Origin: Campylorhamphus procurvoides
Lineage: Eukaryota; Chordata; Aves; Passeriformes; Dendrocolaptidae
Assembly (NCBI GenBank): GCA_013396655.1
Contig: WBMV01001018.1
Coordinates: forward strand, 310,001-374,000
Length of the DNA stretch: 64,000 nt
Direction: 5' to 3'
Position numbers and translations under genes: made by a program. Numbering within the stretch: position 1 is the stretch's first letter; every line of letters starts with the position of its first letter. Shown here one piece after another: positions 50,101 to 62,455 of the stretch. The notes under the pieces are model-generated. The model searched no databases, was not told where the DNA came from, and worked only from the letters and a program-made list of their open reading frames with translations.

Positions 50101-53100
50101 GATTTTGCCAAAACCTGGGTGAGACATCTTGGCTTGGGGAGGGCAGCTGTGGTTACAGCACCACTGAGCAATGTGGGAGCTCCTGGGTCACAAAGTGCTG
50201 TGAAACGCTCCTAGAGGGATGAGAAGAGTCTCCAGGAGTCTCATCCTGCTCAGGTGGCAGAGCTGGTTAGAGGTGGTGTGTTAAGAGTAGGGCTGGGGAG
50301 CAAACAAGAGCTCATTGAAGGGAAAGGTGCAGGGAAGCCACTGAGCCTTTGTGAACTGCTACATGGGGAGGGAGGCTGGAGGGGGGAAGAAAGGGGTGAA
50401 CAAATCATGGCAAGGAACACTCGTGAGCAAAGAAAACTTGTTTTCCAGAAGTGGAAATAGATATTGAGAAATAAAAGCCCTGAGGGAAAGGCTGGTTCTT
50501 CAGGGAGATGAAAACACACATCTGGATCTAAGTTTCTCAGATAAGAATGTGAAAGTGTAGGAAACAGCCCAGTGATCCTTTGGAATTGTGAGTTTTGATA
50601 GATACCATATGAAAAGGAATACAAGATAAGGAGCAATCAGAGCTGGTTTATGGATTTTTGGGGGGAGGTTTGTTGGGTGTTGGTTTAGGTTTTATGTTCC
50701 TTTTCTCCTCCTGGAAAGTTCTTTAGCTAATTGCTTATGAAGTTTTTTAGAAAATGAAAATGGATCATCAACTCTCTGTTGATTTTAACTTCATTTTATA
50801 GAACAGATATTTTCCAAGGCTGTTCTTCAGGCATGTAACAGGGTGAGTGTAAAGTGGGTTTATAAGCATGAGTAGTTTCAGTACCTTGAAATATCAAATA
50901 TATGTGCCAACTCTTCTCTAGAAAAACTTGAGCTTTGGGTTCATTTAGCAAACATTGTGAAATAAATTCAGCTTTACTGCAGTAAGTCTACTGCTGAAAA
51001 CCAAAAGAGGGATGAGGAAGGTTGGAATCTACTGAGAGTGAAGAAAATGGTTTGTAAATTGGCTCTAACATCTGGTTGGTAACTTCAAGTCAACACAAAC
51101 TTCCTTCACAATTTCATTTTACATATTAAAACTGTCCTGTGTGTTTTGCTGCAACTTCTTGGCTTCATTGCTCCTTTGTGGCTCCTGTAGACATGGTGCA
51201 CTCGCTGAGGTGGTACTTGGGAGGAACAGAGCTGGTGAAACTGGGTGCTCTGTAAATTTAAAAAAAAACCCAAAAACCTGAACAGCAACAAAAAGAAAAA
51301 CCGCAAACATAAACAGAGACCTCTCTTACCTTTCCAGGAAAAGATCTCCTGGGAAGGGTTTCTAGTCTGTGCCTGTCTGAAAGTGAGCAGGGTGATGAAA
51401 TCAAGGCTTGATTTTCATGCCAGGCTTCGCTAAAATCATTTGTTTGTTGGTGGAACTTCTTTCCAAGTCATCAAGGATTTTACAGCAGCGAGAGGCAGGT
51501 GTGAAATGTTTCAGGTCCTAAACACCAAGTTGTCTGTATTACTGAAGAGCACCTACACACACAGCAGTTTCCTCACTGTGACACACTCAGTCACATGCCA
51601 CGTCATTAAGTGAAATCCAGAATTAAATGCAAACATCAGATATTGTCTCTGGGGAATAAAGCAATGTGCAATTGGCTGAAGTTTGCAAGAATGCTTTTTT
51701 TTCCCCCCAGTGAGGCCAAAAGTTACGAATATTGAGGCACAGGCACATACCTGTTTGTATCTGATGTGCCCATTTGATGGCTGAGTGAAAATAGGATCCA
51801 AAGAAGGTTTGATGTCTGATTTCTGCCTGTTTGGAATAGCATTGGACTGCTCTAACCACCTGATGTCCATATAACTGGCTGGTGCATGCTGGATCTGAAA
51901 GATGTTACAGTTGTAGGAGTTAAGTAGGAATGGCTGAATAAAGTCAAGGATTGAAAAGAGAAAAGTAAAAGGAATGAAGGTTTTGTATACCCAGTTGTTA
52001 ACCTTGGGATTTTTTAACATGAATTTAAAATATGCTTGAGCTCCTGTGCCACAGAACTTTATTTGTGCCCCTCCTGGCTTCTTCATATTAAACCATGTTT
52101 CTGTAGCAACTGTGTTTTAAGGTATTTTCTATAGTTTTCTTTGTGCTTCAGATTTAAAGCTTTCTACTAACCCCTCAAATCCCCCCAAAACAAAAACCAA
52201 CAATTTTTTTTTTACCCTTTGTAGGAAATGGAGAACCATAGAATCTTTAAGGTTGGAAGGGACTTGCTTAAGGAGGCCTCCTGGTCCAGCCTCTGTTCTG
52301 AGCAGAGCATGGAATTTGGGCAGGAAAGTGTCCAGTCGAGTCTTGAAAAGCTCAGCACCTTTATGAAACCTGTTCCACAGTGGGACTGGGATGCAGAACT
52401 AAGATTATTCCATAAACAGCCACGATCTCCTCATTTATGGGATCCATGTGTCTCTTGCCCCGTGTTCCTCAGTGAGGAGCCCTCCCTTTCCAGAGGGACC
52501 CTCTGCAGGTGTTGGCAGCTGCTCTTGAGCACCCAAAGCCTGCCCTTCTCCAGACCAGCCAGGCTCAGCTCCCTTGGCTACATAAGGCCAGACTTATTTA
52601 GTCAAGCCCCTTGATCGTATCAGTAGTGTCTTCTGGACTTGCCCAAGTCCATTAGCATCTTTGGTGGACATTGGGGATCCAAGCTGGCCTCAGGATTCCC
52701 TGTGTGGTTGAGGAAGACACTGTTGTCCCTTAATCCACAGCTGCTGTTCCAGGTTGCTCAAGCAGGATTTAACTTTGGTAATCTCTTGGCTCTTCTCAGT
52801 TGTCTTCTCTTCTGCTGGCCCAGAAATTGCTTCCACCAGTATTTGCACTCACTTTCCCAGTAATAACAGGCTGCTGCTGCCCAGCCTGCTCTTGGCCATG
52901 TCATGCTTTTAAACTTTTTCCAAGGCAAAGGTAATATTTGCCTGGATCCGAGATGTCACAGCATGTCTGTGCTGTGTCAGCCAGATCTCTGCACCAGCAG
53001 ATGGATCCTCTCTTCCCACAGGCTCGTGTGGGTCAGGATTTCTTAGGTGATGCTTGACTTGATCCTCTGCCACTGCTGGCAGCTCCTCTCCTCCTTGAGC

Positions 53101-56100
53101 ACAAAGACTTGGGAGACTGTGTCAGTGCAGACTCTGCAGAGAGGGCTTTGAGCAGCTGCTCTGTCACTAAACCAGCAGATCTTGTTTATTATTTTATAGC
53201 TAATGCTCTGCCAGAAGCTTTCCTCGATGACCCCTGGCAGTTGGAGCTCCAGCTGAGCTTTGACCTTCCTAATAGCATCTCTTAGTGCTTGGGCAATGTT
53301 TCTGGGCTGCTGTGAACTGTGTGTTCCCTCTCCCCTGGGCTGCAGCTCTGGCGGGAGGTGCCTCTTTACCTGAGGAGTGTAGTGGCACATGAGACAGTGC
53401 CAGGACAGCTTCACCTCTTTATTCTTCCTGCAGCCTCTCTGTCTTGCACAAGGGCACAGGTGGCACTGCCCAGTGAGACCTGGAACACATCAGGAGTAAC
53501 TCCAGAAGGCTGGGGACAGGGGGGAGGGACACGGTAGTGGAGAATGTCCCTCTTATTTTTATTCCATCAGCAGAACATTTCCTTCCCATACAATAAAACC
53601 TGCAACCTGTAATAATTAGGCAGGAATTCCTGCAGGCTGAGACAAACATGTATTTCCTTGGAAGAAGCAGAGTGCTTGAATTACTCAGTCCATTATGCTG
53701 CTTTCTGTGGGTCTTGGGTATGACTGCCACTGCAGTCTGCTCAACTGGAAATGCAGCCACTGCACAAGCTGCAGAAAGGAGTTTCTTCCTTCCTTGATGT
53801 TTTTTAATGTCTCTATCTTGCCAAATAATTTTTTTTTCTTATTTTTATAAGGATGAGGACAGAATTGTCACCTGCAAGCAGTTCCAGATCATTTGGACTA
53901 GTAATGTGTGTTATTAACCAAGCACTGCTGTAATGGACTCGAGAATGGATAGTTTATTCACAAAATTAGGGCACTTAACCTCTAGGATCCTTTTTCTCAT
54001 TGTTCAGACAGAAGGAAAACAGTCTGAGTCATACCTGAAAGCCTCTGTAATCACAATGAATGATCTCATTTTTTGAATTGGAAGCTGTGTCGTGGAGGTG
54101 TGTTACAAAAGCAGGATGGACTGCGGCACAGGATTTGTGCACTCCAACTATTTATTCAAATTCTCCTGGAGACTGAAACCATCCAGTGTCACGTGGTGCC
54201 ATCCAGCAAGTACAGCAAAAACTGCTCAATGTTGGATTGTAAGCTGATTGTTACTCTGGCTTAAGACACCTGACTTGTTGGATCCCAGTGTCAGTGTGCA
54301 GATACTCTGTGCAGTCCTTGCTGAAGAATATTTAGGAATCTTTAGAAGTTTATTTAGGAATTCTTTAGGAATTTTTAGGAGTTGTTGTGGCAGGGCTTGT
54401 TTTTCCTCTGCTGGTGTTTCTCCATCTCTGACTTGTTCTTGCTGCACATCAGGCCAGGGGATCTGTATTTTCCTGCCTACCAAGTAGTTAAAGGCTGTGC
54501 TAAGACCTCCCCTTAACCTTTTATTTAAGTTGTTCATATGTCACAGCTTTCATGTTCTGGAGAGCCTGAAACGATAGAGCACTGCAGATGAGCTGTCAGA
54601 AATCAGAATATAACCCATCAGTGCATTCTTTCAGATTCTGAAACCCTTCTGGCTGTGCTCCTGCTGGTCAAGGGTGGCCTGCCCTGCTGAGGGTTGGTCC
54701 AGGGGGCTCCAGGAGACCTTTCTGCAAAGCAACTCCCTGCTCAGGCACTGCCCCACCTGTAGTTGTTCCATGGCCTTGTTTTCTCCAAGGTGGAGGGATA
54801 TTTAAACCTTTTTCTCCTAATGAACTCGGTGATGTGAAATGTTCAGAGTGTGCCAGTCTTTCAAGAACTCAAGAAAAAAAAATCTCATGCTCCTTTTCAA
54901 AGTCAACTGTTTAAGAAGAAAATAACTTCAGTCTTATAAATGTGATATACTGTTTTTAAAAAATGAAATTACTTCAGCTGAATATGATTTTGAAGCTTGT
55001 CTTTCCTTACAAGTGATGTTCTTACTTGCCCATGTGATTTGGAAACTACTGGAATCTGTGTATTTCATAAAATCCAGTCCCAGGAATTCATTTCCTGCAT
55101 TGCAAAACTTGAGATGAAAATATGCTAAATGTGAAGATATGCAGATTGTGCTGCCAGAGGGCTTCAGGGGAGCGTTATAATTGAGTAGTTTATCACAGGA
55201 CCTTTGAAGTTCTTGGATTGAAGGCACAGGAGAATTGCCAAGTGCTTCCTATAGGGAATCATGGTCATTTAAGGTTAAGAGGCTAGTGGCAGTCCATCCC
55301 CATTAAAGGCAAATTAGCTGCACAGCAGAAATCCTGGAAAATGGTTAAAATAATAAAAGAGATCCTGGGTGTGTAAAGACTGCAAAGGGCAGCCAAAAGC
55401 CACTCTGTGGGTACGTTTTGCACTGGGGAGAGGATTTTTGTCTTTTTACTGGTTCTGGTTGTTGGTGTGTTCCCAACCCAAGAACAAAAGCACTCGCCAT
55501 GAGAGGAGCTTCACTGGACAGCTTTTTGCCTCCAGCCCTGCAGGGAGCTTTCCTAAAAATCAAGCAGGTTCCTTGTGGTTTTAAGTTTTTTAGAGTGCAA
55601 GAGGTAGCCAGGGCAGTGGTGAAAAAATGCATTACCTGTGAAAAAGGCAGGTTTGTTGCAGCTGTGTGTTCATGGTGAGCAGGGGCTGGGAAAACAAATC
55701 CAGCAGGAGAACTTGCAAGGGATGAACCAGCTGGACAAAGCCACAGACCATGCTGGGTTGGAGTGGACCCACAGGGGTCCCAGAGTCCCCCTCAATGCCA
55801 TGGCACAGTAAAATCCTCATTGCCCAGGAAGGGATGCTGCTTTAGTTATTTGGAGGAGTTGGGCTAATGAAAAATATCAGTAATTCCTTGGCTTCAGGAA
55901 TCTGGGCTTATTGTTATCACTTGAATTTCAGCTGCCACATTTGGAACGTTGATCTATCATTTAAAATAAAATCCCTTGGAATGTATTGCAAATTATTCAT
56001 AGAAAAGAATGTGTGCTTTAACCTCAAAACAGATGCTCTCAAATTTCTTGGAAGATGATTTTTTTCTTCTGCTCTTCGTGAGGTTTTGGATGTTCCATGA

Positions 56101-59100
56101 CTTGTGTCCCAGGTGAGGTTTGTTTTGGTGGGAGTTCTGGATGGTGTGTTGGATCCTGACCTGTTCTTAGGGAGCAAGAGAGATTTTTATTAATTCCAAA
56201 TTGCATTGTTAGAGGTGACAGAAAAATCTTGTGCATTCCTTCTTGGAAAATACCAAAAATGAAGAGAAATGCATCTTCCCTGGAGATTAGAGGGCATGTT
56301 GGGTTAACCAAAATTCCTTTTGGAGCGTTGGGTTCTGTGCTGATTTGCTTGTCCCAAATGTGACCTGAGTGTGCAGCTTTGAACTGGTGTGTGGCACCCA
56401 CTTTGGAAACTCAGCAGGAACAGAAACTGAACGTTGTTTGAGGTTGTGTGACTCAAAATGAATATTTACCTTACTTGGGAAGCAGTTGGACAGGAAAGAA
56501 TCCTAGTGCTGTTTAGCTTTGGTAAGAGCTGTCTTTTGAAGTCTATGGCAGCTAATTTTTCCTTAAATACAGTTTCTCTACTGTTCTTATTGAGTTCTTT
56601 ATTAATATAAACAATCAAATATCTGAGGACTTCAGTGAAGTCTGGTGCTCCTTCTCCTTAGACATTTTCCCTTTGTATCTATTTTTGTTTCATGTAATGT
56701 CTTCTTAGGTTAAAAAAGAATAAATAACTATTTTTGGAAGTACTTTCCAGGTAGGACTTGTGTTTGTCATTGAAATGCAAAATCAGCTCCTGCCATGAAA
56801 TTCCTGGGCATCAGAGGAGTTCAGTTAGGAATGGCCCTGTGTTTGCCAGGTTGGCACCTGGGAGTTCTCTGAAACAGGAAAACTCCTTTGCTTTAGTACA
56901 CTTACTGACAATACATGGCTTTAACCAAATGCAGTATTTGTGTTTCTTCTAGAAAGGGAACTGACTTTAAGCAACTTTTTTTCTGACCAAAGCCTAACAA
57001 GGTTAGGCCCTGCAGTCTGGTGGTTTTTCAGATCAGAAAAAAGCATAACTTAAAAAAATTCACCAAGTAGAAGTTTTTCATATAGCAAATACACCACTTG
57101 CAGTAAGAATATCAGATCAAGAGTATCCTGTGTGCCTGTGAACTTGCACAGTGGCCATAAGTCGGGGACTTCAAAACCAAACCTGTGCAGGGAGAAAACT
57201 CCTTTATATGCTTTAGTAAGACTTAGGAATTTGGTTTCTTTGTGCCTGGAAAAGCATAAGTAGGAAGCCAGAGGTGGCTCCAAAATGAGCGGCTGATTGA
57301 AAAACCCCCAAACCTCTAGACTTGGAAGAGCTGAGGAATTTAGTTAGGAATTCACCTGGGCACGTTCAGGATTTACAACTCTGGTGATGGCCCAAACTTG
57401 AGATTATCTTGGAGACTAAAATGCAGAGAGGGCTCAGCAGGAAGCAAAATGACATCTGACTGTAACAGGAACTTGTTGTTAGTAGTGTCGGTTTGAATTT
57501 TTGCATCTTTTCTGTAAAATGTTTTGAATTTTGTGTAAGGTGTTTTATTTATGTGACTACTGAATGACCGAGTTGAAGCTTGTGCAAGACTTGAGCATCT
57601 GGTGGCTGTTGCTACTGGCTCTTCTGGAAGAGCTGTGCTGTGCATGGTGGGGCTGAGGTGGCGTCACAGCCCAGGGTGACCTGGTCCTTCAGAGGAGGAG
57701 AAGCTCAGAGCTGAGCTCCAAGAGGAGGGTGTGTATTGGCCAAGGTATGAGGCACAAAGTGGGAAAGGGGCAAGTGGATTTGCTTCTCAAGTCATAAACT
57801 TGATCCAGGCCAAGGAAGAGGGTGGGGGCCGAGATCTGTATTTGGGTGTTTTGGAAGAGTCGAGTGGCCCAACAGAATAATCATCAGCTGAAAGTTAAGG
57901 AACAGAGCAGAGGAAATCTGTGCACTCCTGGCACGCTCCAGAGGATGTTGGTGCATTAAAGCATTTCAAAGTCTGTCTTAGATTCACTTGATTGTCTTTG
58001 GAGAAGAATGAAGGATGAAGCAATCCAGAGGAATTCTTGCTATGAAGCAGGATTTGCTCCAGTTGCTCCAAGCATCCCTGTTTGTAATAAGTGTGTATAT
58101 TGTGTGACTCAGTCTTCAGCATCTACAAAATATGTATTGAATTAAATGGTGATTAGAACATAGCAGGACATGTTTATGAGTAAAGCTCCCTTCAATGGTT
58201 CATCTGAACTCACTTCCACGAGGTCTCATACTGTTCTAGCCCAATTCCTGTTTCTATTCCTGTTCATGTTTCTGTTCCCACTGAAATCATTCTTTCCATG
58301 TTTGTCTTCTTAAAGCTGCCACTATGCCTGCCTTGACCTTAATGTGCTTTAGCCTAAAACAAAATAAAAAGTAAAAGAAGTAGAAAATGAATTTCAAAGT
58401 GAGCTCCTACCAAGAGCTTTACTAGAGCTGGTGTAGGTGGCAGTTCTGATTTCCTCTTGAGTGATACCAATGCTGCTGCTGATACTCCAGAAGAAACCTG
58501 GATTCCTTAGTGGTGTTTTCTCAGGTGATGAGACAACATTATTTGGATGTGAAATGACAGAATAGTAGCTGGGCTTGTGTATATGTGGGGGGAGATAGAT
58601 GTGTTGAGTAAGAGCCAAGATCTGCTCGGCCCCACATACTGCCCAAAATGCAGGAATTCTGCACAACAAGAATTTCATGCAGAATTATTTTATCTGAACA
58701 TAGATATGTGTTAAATTCACCTTGACAGTATTCTTTTCCTCATGTCTTTGACCCAGCTGATTTCTTTTCCAAGAAACCTGTTTGGTTCCAGCAGTCCTTT
58801 TGAACAGTGATGTGTCTGAGAGCCAACCAAGGTTGCATGTTAAGGTTTAGCTCTTCGTAGTTGAAACCCACTAGTGAGCCCATAATCAGCTGCCAAACTT
58901 TATAAAGGAAACATAAAATATTATGTTGCCCACAAATACCAGCTGTAAACCACTAATGTCTGCAGAGGTTCAGTAACTTCCCAGTCCCAAAGTTTCATTG
59001 ACTAATGGGCTAACCTGTGGCAATCTGCTGCTTTGCAGCCAGGGTTAGACCCACTGAGAGCAGGAGGAGGACGTTGGACGTGGGAGGTCATCACAGGTTT

Positions 59101-62100
59101 ACTCTGTTTTTCTTCAAAGGGCAGGTAAGCCTTGACGAAGAACATTCTGGAAAGGGCAAATGTTCAGAAGGTGAACACTGTTTTTTAAAACAGAGGCAGC
59201 AGTTATCAATTAAATCCAAAATGGTTTGAGGGAAGGGAGCTTCATGAAGAATGGCTCTGCTAAGGTCAGAGTGTTGTGCAAGGAATTTGACTGACAGAAA
59301 TGGAAACCTTTGACTTACAAGGACCTTTGCAAGGGATTAATAGAACTGATACTATTTATGTAGTATAGGCTGTGCCAGTCTGCAGGAGTAGAGACAAAGC
59401 AATCTCGAGATATGTATTGATCAAGGAATGGTAAAGTCTTTTTCAGAATAGGGAGCAGATTTCACCAGGAGAAGAATGGTGAGTGCTCTTGGGGCTGAAG
59501 GCAGAGAGGAATGTTGCTGCTGTGTGGGATTGGTGTCTTGGACCAGTGTGGTGGAGAGATTGCTGGGGGTGTGGCAGGACTGGAGGTTCTGCACCTCTTC
59601 AAGCTGAGTAAAGCTGTGCTGAGCATCAAGTCTTCTCCAAATGCCCCATATCTGGGGCCACTGCCACTGTGTTGCCCCATGTACCATGGCTGGCTCCCAC
59701 CTGCCTTGGAGAATTCCAAGCAGCTTCGTGCCTTGCTTCGCTAGGGCTTCTCTGAGACACAGGCCAGGAAAACCCTGGGATGGGCTGCCATGAAAAGCAG
59801 ATGGGGTCAAACATAAGCTATTTTATGTGTTGCTTACTCCAGATGTAACTCTTTCCATGCTCCCTGCAATCAGCTCACGCTGGAGCACCAGAGAGTGGTT
59901 AATGATGCACCAGGGGCAAGGACTAACTGAGAACAGAAGAGGAAATTAAGCTGGAAAATCTGAAAAATGTAGGCAGTGATTCAAAGGTATTCTTGGGGAA
60001 AAGCAGGGTTCAGTCAACAGGATAATGACAAATGCAAGAGAGTGGCTGGTGCAGGCAGGGAGAGTGCTCAGGAGATGCTTTGTGGTTTGTGTTTGGTTTA
60101 AGTTTTGTTTTTTCTTCAGTGGGTCTTTTTTAAATATAGTTGACATGAGTCAAGTAAGGATTCTGGCTGTCTTGTTCAGAGAGCTGAAATGTAGGGACTT
60201 TCCCCTCCTCGTTTCCTTATCTTCATCCTTACTTTCCATCTGTGCTAAAGAAAATGTCTTCCTGACAGGAGAATGTGTTTCTTGTATAATTATGTCCTGT
60301 GCTGAGATGTTTAAACTAACTCTTAAAGTTCATAATGTCTGTTCTTAAACCATTTTATGAGTGAAAGATTTTATTAACATTATTTTGCTGCCTATCAATA
60401 GCCATTAGAGGTAGATTCCAGTATTATGAAACACTTCTTTCTCTACTTTAGTAGAGAACTGCCTCAATCCTGTTAAGTTCTTGCTTATATCTTAGAAAGA
60501 TATTCTAAGGTTGGTGCAGAGGTTTGAAAAAGATATGCAAAAACCATATACATTCTATACCTCTATAGTTTCTATTTTTAATGGCATGAAAACTAGCTGT
60601 TTGTCCTGTTGGCGCAAGGTCAGGGACAACAAGCATGACAGCAGAAACATCTAAGGCCAATCAACAGGACATGAGTATCTCTCTTGATATATTCCTTTTT
60701 GAGATTTTCATGGAAATGTTCATTTGTACAGTTGGAGCAGCAGGGAGATGCTCCAGTGATGGAGACGCTCTCTGCTAGCTTATGGCATTTTGGGTGTCAC
60801 TCCTAGTGTCTGAATGCTGCTTTCTTTTCCCTCTGCAGTGATCTAGAAAAGAATAACATCACAAGAATCACCAAGACAGACTTCACAGGGCTGAAGAACC
60901 TGCGGGTCTTGTGAGTATAACACAGAACTTGTCCTTTTTTACAAGACAGTTTAGGGTGCTGGGACTGAGAGTGGCCTGAATTCCAGACATCAAATGGTAG
61001 CAGTTTCTGCACATTATTCAGCTGTTGGTGTTCCAAGCCAGACAACTGGAACAGTTTGTGATGTGAAACAGTGTATTTTAGTTCTGTGCTGAAGTAAATG
61101 TAGTTTCAGAGCTATTTAGTTGTTTCTTACTGGATTTTAATAAACCCTTTGGTAAAAATGGTGGTCTGCTTTACAATCACTTAATGAAGAAATCAGTTAT
61201 GTTGAAACAGCAGCAAATAGGACTGTCAGATTTTGGTCTCTTTAGGGTACAATCCCATTAACAGATTACGAAGGAGTTCATTCACAACGTTGCACACAAG
61301 GAAAGCTGTGAATATTTTTAGTCTAGCATGCAGTAATACAATTTTTTTGGGTGGTGCTGTCTCATGATCTCAAAGTATCAGTCAAGAGCTAAGCTGTAGC
61401 TCCAAATGGGCCTTGACTGGAGTTTCCCCTTTCAATGCTCTACAGACTTTGTCATTCCTGGTTTCCTACTTTCTCTTCCATGAACCTCAAATAGCACCAC
61501 TAATTGAGCGATGAAAAGTTTCCCTTTGATTATCCTCTAAAATGAGTTCTTAAAACTGCAACTGCTGAACTGTTACAGTTATTTAGTGATAATTCAAGTA
61601 ATTACATAAGTCCTGCTAAGGAAAAGACATGTCTTTTCTCCTGCTACCTTAACACTTCTGAACAAGTTGTCATGTACTGTGGAAACACTTCAAATCTGCT
61701 GGAAGACTTTTTGTTCCCGTGGTGTTTCTCTCATCTCTAGCAGTGGAGTTGTTTAGATTTCCTTGGCTCCCATCCCAGCTGTCAATACCTTTTTGGAAGA
61801 CTATTAAAATAATGTCCTATACTATATTAATGTCAGTTGCTGTTTTGGTTTGGTTGGGTTTTTATACTGCCAGACATTGTCTAATGCTGTCGCAGTCATT
61901 TATGCCTTTAAGAATAAGCAAAATGCATGACTGCCATTTTTATATGTTTGCTTTTTTTTTTAATCCCATGTTCATTACAAGTTTATGTAACTCATTTGCT
62001 CAGCCTTTGAGTAGTGTGGTGTTTGCCAGAGAACTCATTGGGAATAAAATACCCTTCTGATTTTTCCTTAATATTTCTTTGGTTTCTCTTCATAATTCTG

Positions 62101-62455
62101 GCTATTCTACGTTACTACCCCTATTTTCCCTTGGTTTATTTTTCTCTGTGGATGTTGGGGACATAGTGGGAAGCACAGAAACAGGAAACCTGGTCCTGTT
62201 TGCAGACACCAGAACGAGGACTAGAACCAGGTGACCTGGAAACTCAGAGAACAGTCCAGGTTTATAAAATAATCTCCAGTTTGAACTACTATTGTATTAT
62301 AAAAAGCATTTTTATAGCATGGGGGGAGAAGTGGGGAAGCTCTTACATTGCATAAAACTTAACTGGTATTTCTGGACTTGCAGACACTTGGAAGAAAATC
62401 AGATTAGTGTGATAGAACGTGGAGCTTTTCAGGATCTGAAACAACTGGAACGGCT
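40939..62455 (+). CDS. SLIT3: SLIT3, slit guidance ligand 3: 5' part of the coding region, three exons joined, continues past the window
   Basis: Exons 40939-41123, 60839-60910 and 62384-62455 join in one open frame (185+72+72 nt, 109 codons plus 2 nt). SLITs are large secreted extracellular-matrix glycoproteins, with four LRR domains, EGF repeats, a laminin-G domain and a C-terminal cystine knot. They bind ROBO receptors and steer axons, migrating cells and vessels. Only the signal peptide, the LRR N-cap and the first two repeats of LRR domain 1 lie here. The SLIT3 call rests on remembered paralogue differences. Exon 3 opens with [15 protein letters not shown] where SLIT1 and SLIT2 have QLMEN-type residues, exon 2 has GLKNLRVL, and exon 1 has DCHGLGL and RNAERL. 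All introns are phase 2 with GT..AG ends. Roughly the first 7% of a protein of about 1,520 residues is covered. Family membership is near certain; the paralogue call is strong. Confidence 0.93.
52235..52620 (-). mobile_element. CR1 LINE remnant, 3' end (antisense to SLIT3)
   Basis: The stretch starts CCATAGAATCTTTAAGG and GGTTGGAAGGGACTTG, the reverse complement of the CR1 3' tail. It continues with the expected CR1 order: CTGGTCCAGCC, AACCTGTTCCACAGTG, TCTTGCCCCGTG, then CTGCCCTTCTCCAGACCAGC and CAGGCTCAGCTCCC. CR1 is the main non-LTR retrotransposon of birds. Copies are usually 5'-truncated, and this one is divergent and inactive. It lies inside intron 1 of SLIT3 in opposite orientation. 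Confidence 0.8.
53043..53420 (-). mobile_element. CR1 LINE ORF2 fragment, decayed
   Basis: On the minus strand a 123-codon frame (53414 to 53043) contains, at residues about 39-61 (53300-53232), [20 protein letters not shown]. This closely resembles the segment before the reverse-transcriptase domain in CR1 ORF2, where a RDGIRKAKAQLELNLARD-type sequence is typical. Downstream residues do not match what I recall. The fragment has the same orientation as the CR1 3' end at 52235 but lies only about 1 kb from it, where an intact element would have about 2 kb. The two are therefore one internally deleted copy or two insertions. Confidence 0.6.
54326..54383. repeat. Imperfect TTTAGGAAT tandem repeat
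   Basis: Five units of 10-14 bp built on TTTAGGAAT or a close variant follow each other in intron 1. The second unit (CTTTAGAAGT) and the last (TTTTAGGAGTT) are degraded. It is a small local expansion. Confidence 0.75.
55748..55825 (-). mobile_element. Short CR1-like 3'-end remnant
   Basis: GCTGGGTTGGAGTGGACCC, ACAGGGGTCCCAGAGTCC and CCATGGCACAG follow the antisense 3' end of a CR1 family that reads GGTTGGAAGGGACCCACAAGG then ATCGAGTCCAAC. The remnant is short and diverged, with no flanking duplications visible. Confidence 0.5.
58961..59056 (-). repeat. Possible MIR/L2-like relic
   Basis: CAGAGGTTCAGTAACTTCCC near the start and GCAGCCAGGGTTAGACCCA near the end resemble two blocks of the antisense MIR/L2 sequence (AGAGGTTAAGTAACTTGCCC and GCAGAGCCAGGATTAGAACCCA). 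They are separated by extra, unmatched bases. This could be chance similarity; only an alignment would settle it. Confidence 0.3.
60839..60910 (+). CDS. SLIT3: SLIT3 exon 2: one leucine-rich repeat
   Basis: The acceptor is a long pyrimidine tract ending CTCTGCAG at 60838, and the donor is GTGAGT at 60911. The exon is exactly 72 nt and completes Leu62, then reads [20 protein letters not shown] followed by LRV, ending two bases into Leu86. This is one full 24-residue LRR with the N-x-I and F-x-x-L positions of the family consensus. It differs from the human SLIT3 repeat, as I remember it, at only a few positions. Phase 2 at both ends makes it a symmetric cassette: skipping it would remove one repeat without shifting the frame. 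Confidence 0.95.
60911..62383 (+). other. SLIT3: SLIT3 intron 2 (1.47 kb)
   Basis: GTGAGT donor to TTGCAG acceptor, phase 2. AT-rich, with a T-rich tract at about 61.95 kb. A 113-codon frame (61719-62060, + strand) has no recognisable features and is taken as chance. Nothing else was seen. Confidence 0.93.
62384..62455 (+). CDS. SLIT3: SLIT3 exon 3: one leucine-rich repeat
   Basis: The acceptor ends TGGACTTGCAG at 62383, with a weaker pyrimidine tract than exon 2, and the donor is GTAAGT at 62456. The exon is 72 nt and completes Leu86, then reads [20 protein letters not shown] and LER, ending two bases into Leu110. ERGAFQDLK is shared by SLIT2 and SLIT3, whereas the leading HLE-x-NQ and KQLER point to SLIT3. 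Both ends are phase 2. The next exon would start beyond the window; none is visible between 62456 and 64000. Confidence 0.95.

Larger units (their letters stand above)
41124..60838 (+). other. SLIT3: SLIT3 intron 1 (19.7 kb)
   Basis: Runs from the donor GTAAGT at 41124 to the acceptor CTCTGCAG ending at 60838, phase 2. The first kilobase still has somewhat raised CpG, as expected at the downstream edge of a CpG island. It contains antisense CR1 remnants (52.2-53.4 and 55.75 kb), a TTTAGGAAT repeat and a doubtful MIR/L2-like relic. No tRNA or host-gene microRNA was recognised; the known SLIT3 microRNA miR-218-2 belongs to a much later intron. Confidence 0.9.

Noticed and set aside
50250..50636. 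128-codon minus-strand frame rich in Ser, Pro and Leu
   Set aside because: Arises from a purine-rich + strand; no recognisable protein feature.
51680..51730. Strong-looking + strand splice acceptor (T8 then C6AG at about 51709)
   Set aside because: No coding segment resembling SLIT3 follows and no paired donor gives a sensible exon; likely a decoy.
54670..54725. Stretch reading GAGGGTTGGTCCAGGGGGC, a little like a CR1 3' end
   Set aside because: Too short and diverged; no tail repeat. An alignment would be needed.
41124..60838. SLIT3-hosted microRNA such as miR-218-2
   Set aside because: The mature sequence was not found, and the known host intron lies much further downstream.
62165..62260. 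GAGGACTAGAACCAGGTGACC, a little like antisense MIR/L2
   Set aside because: Only one block resembles the consensus; could easily be chance.
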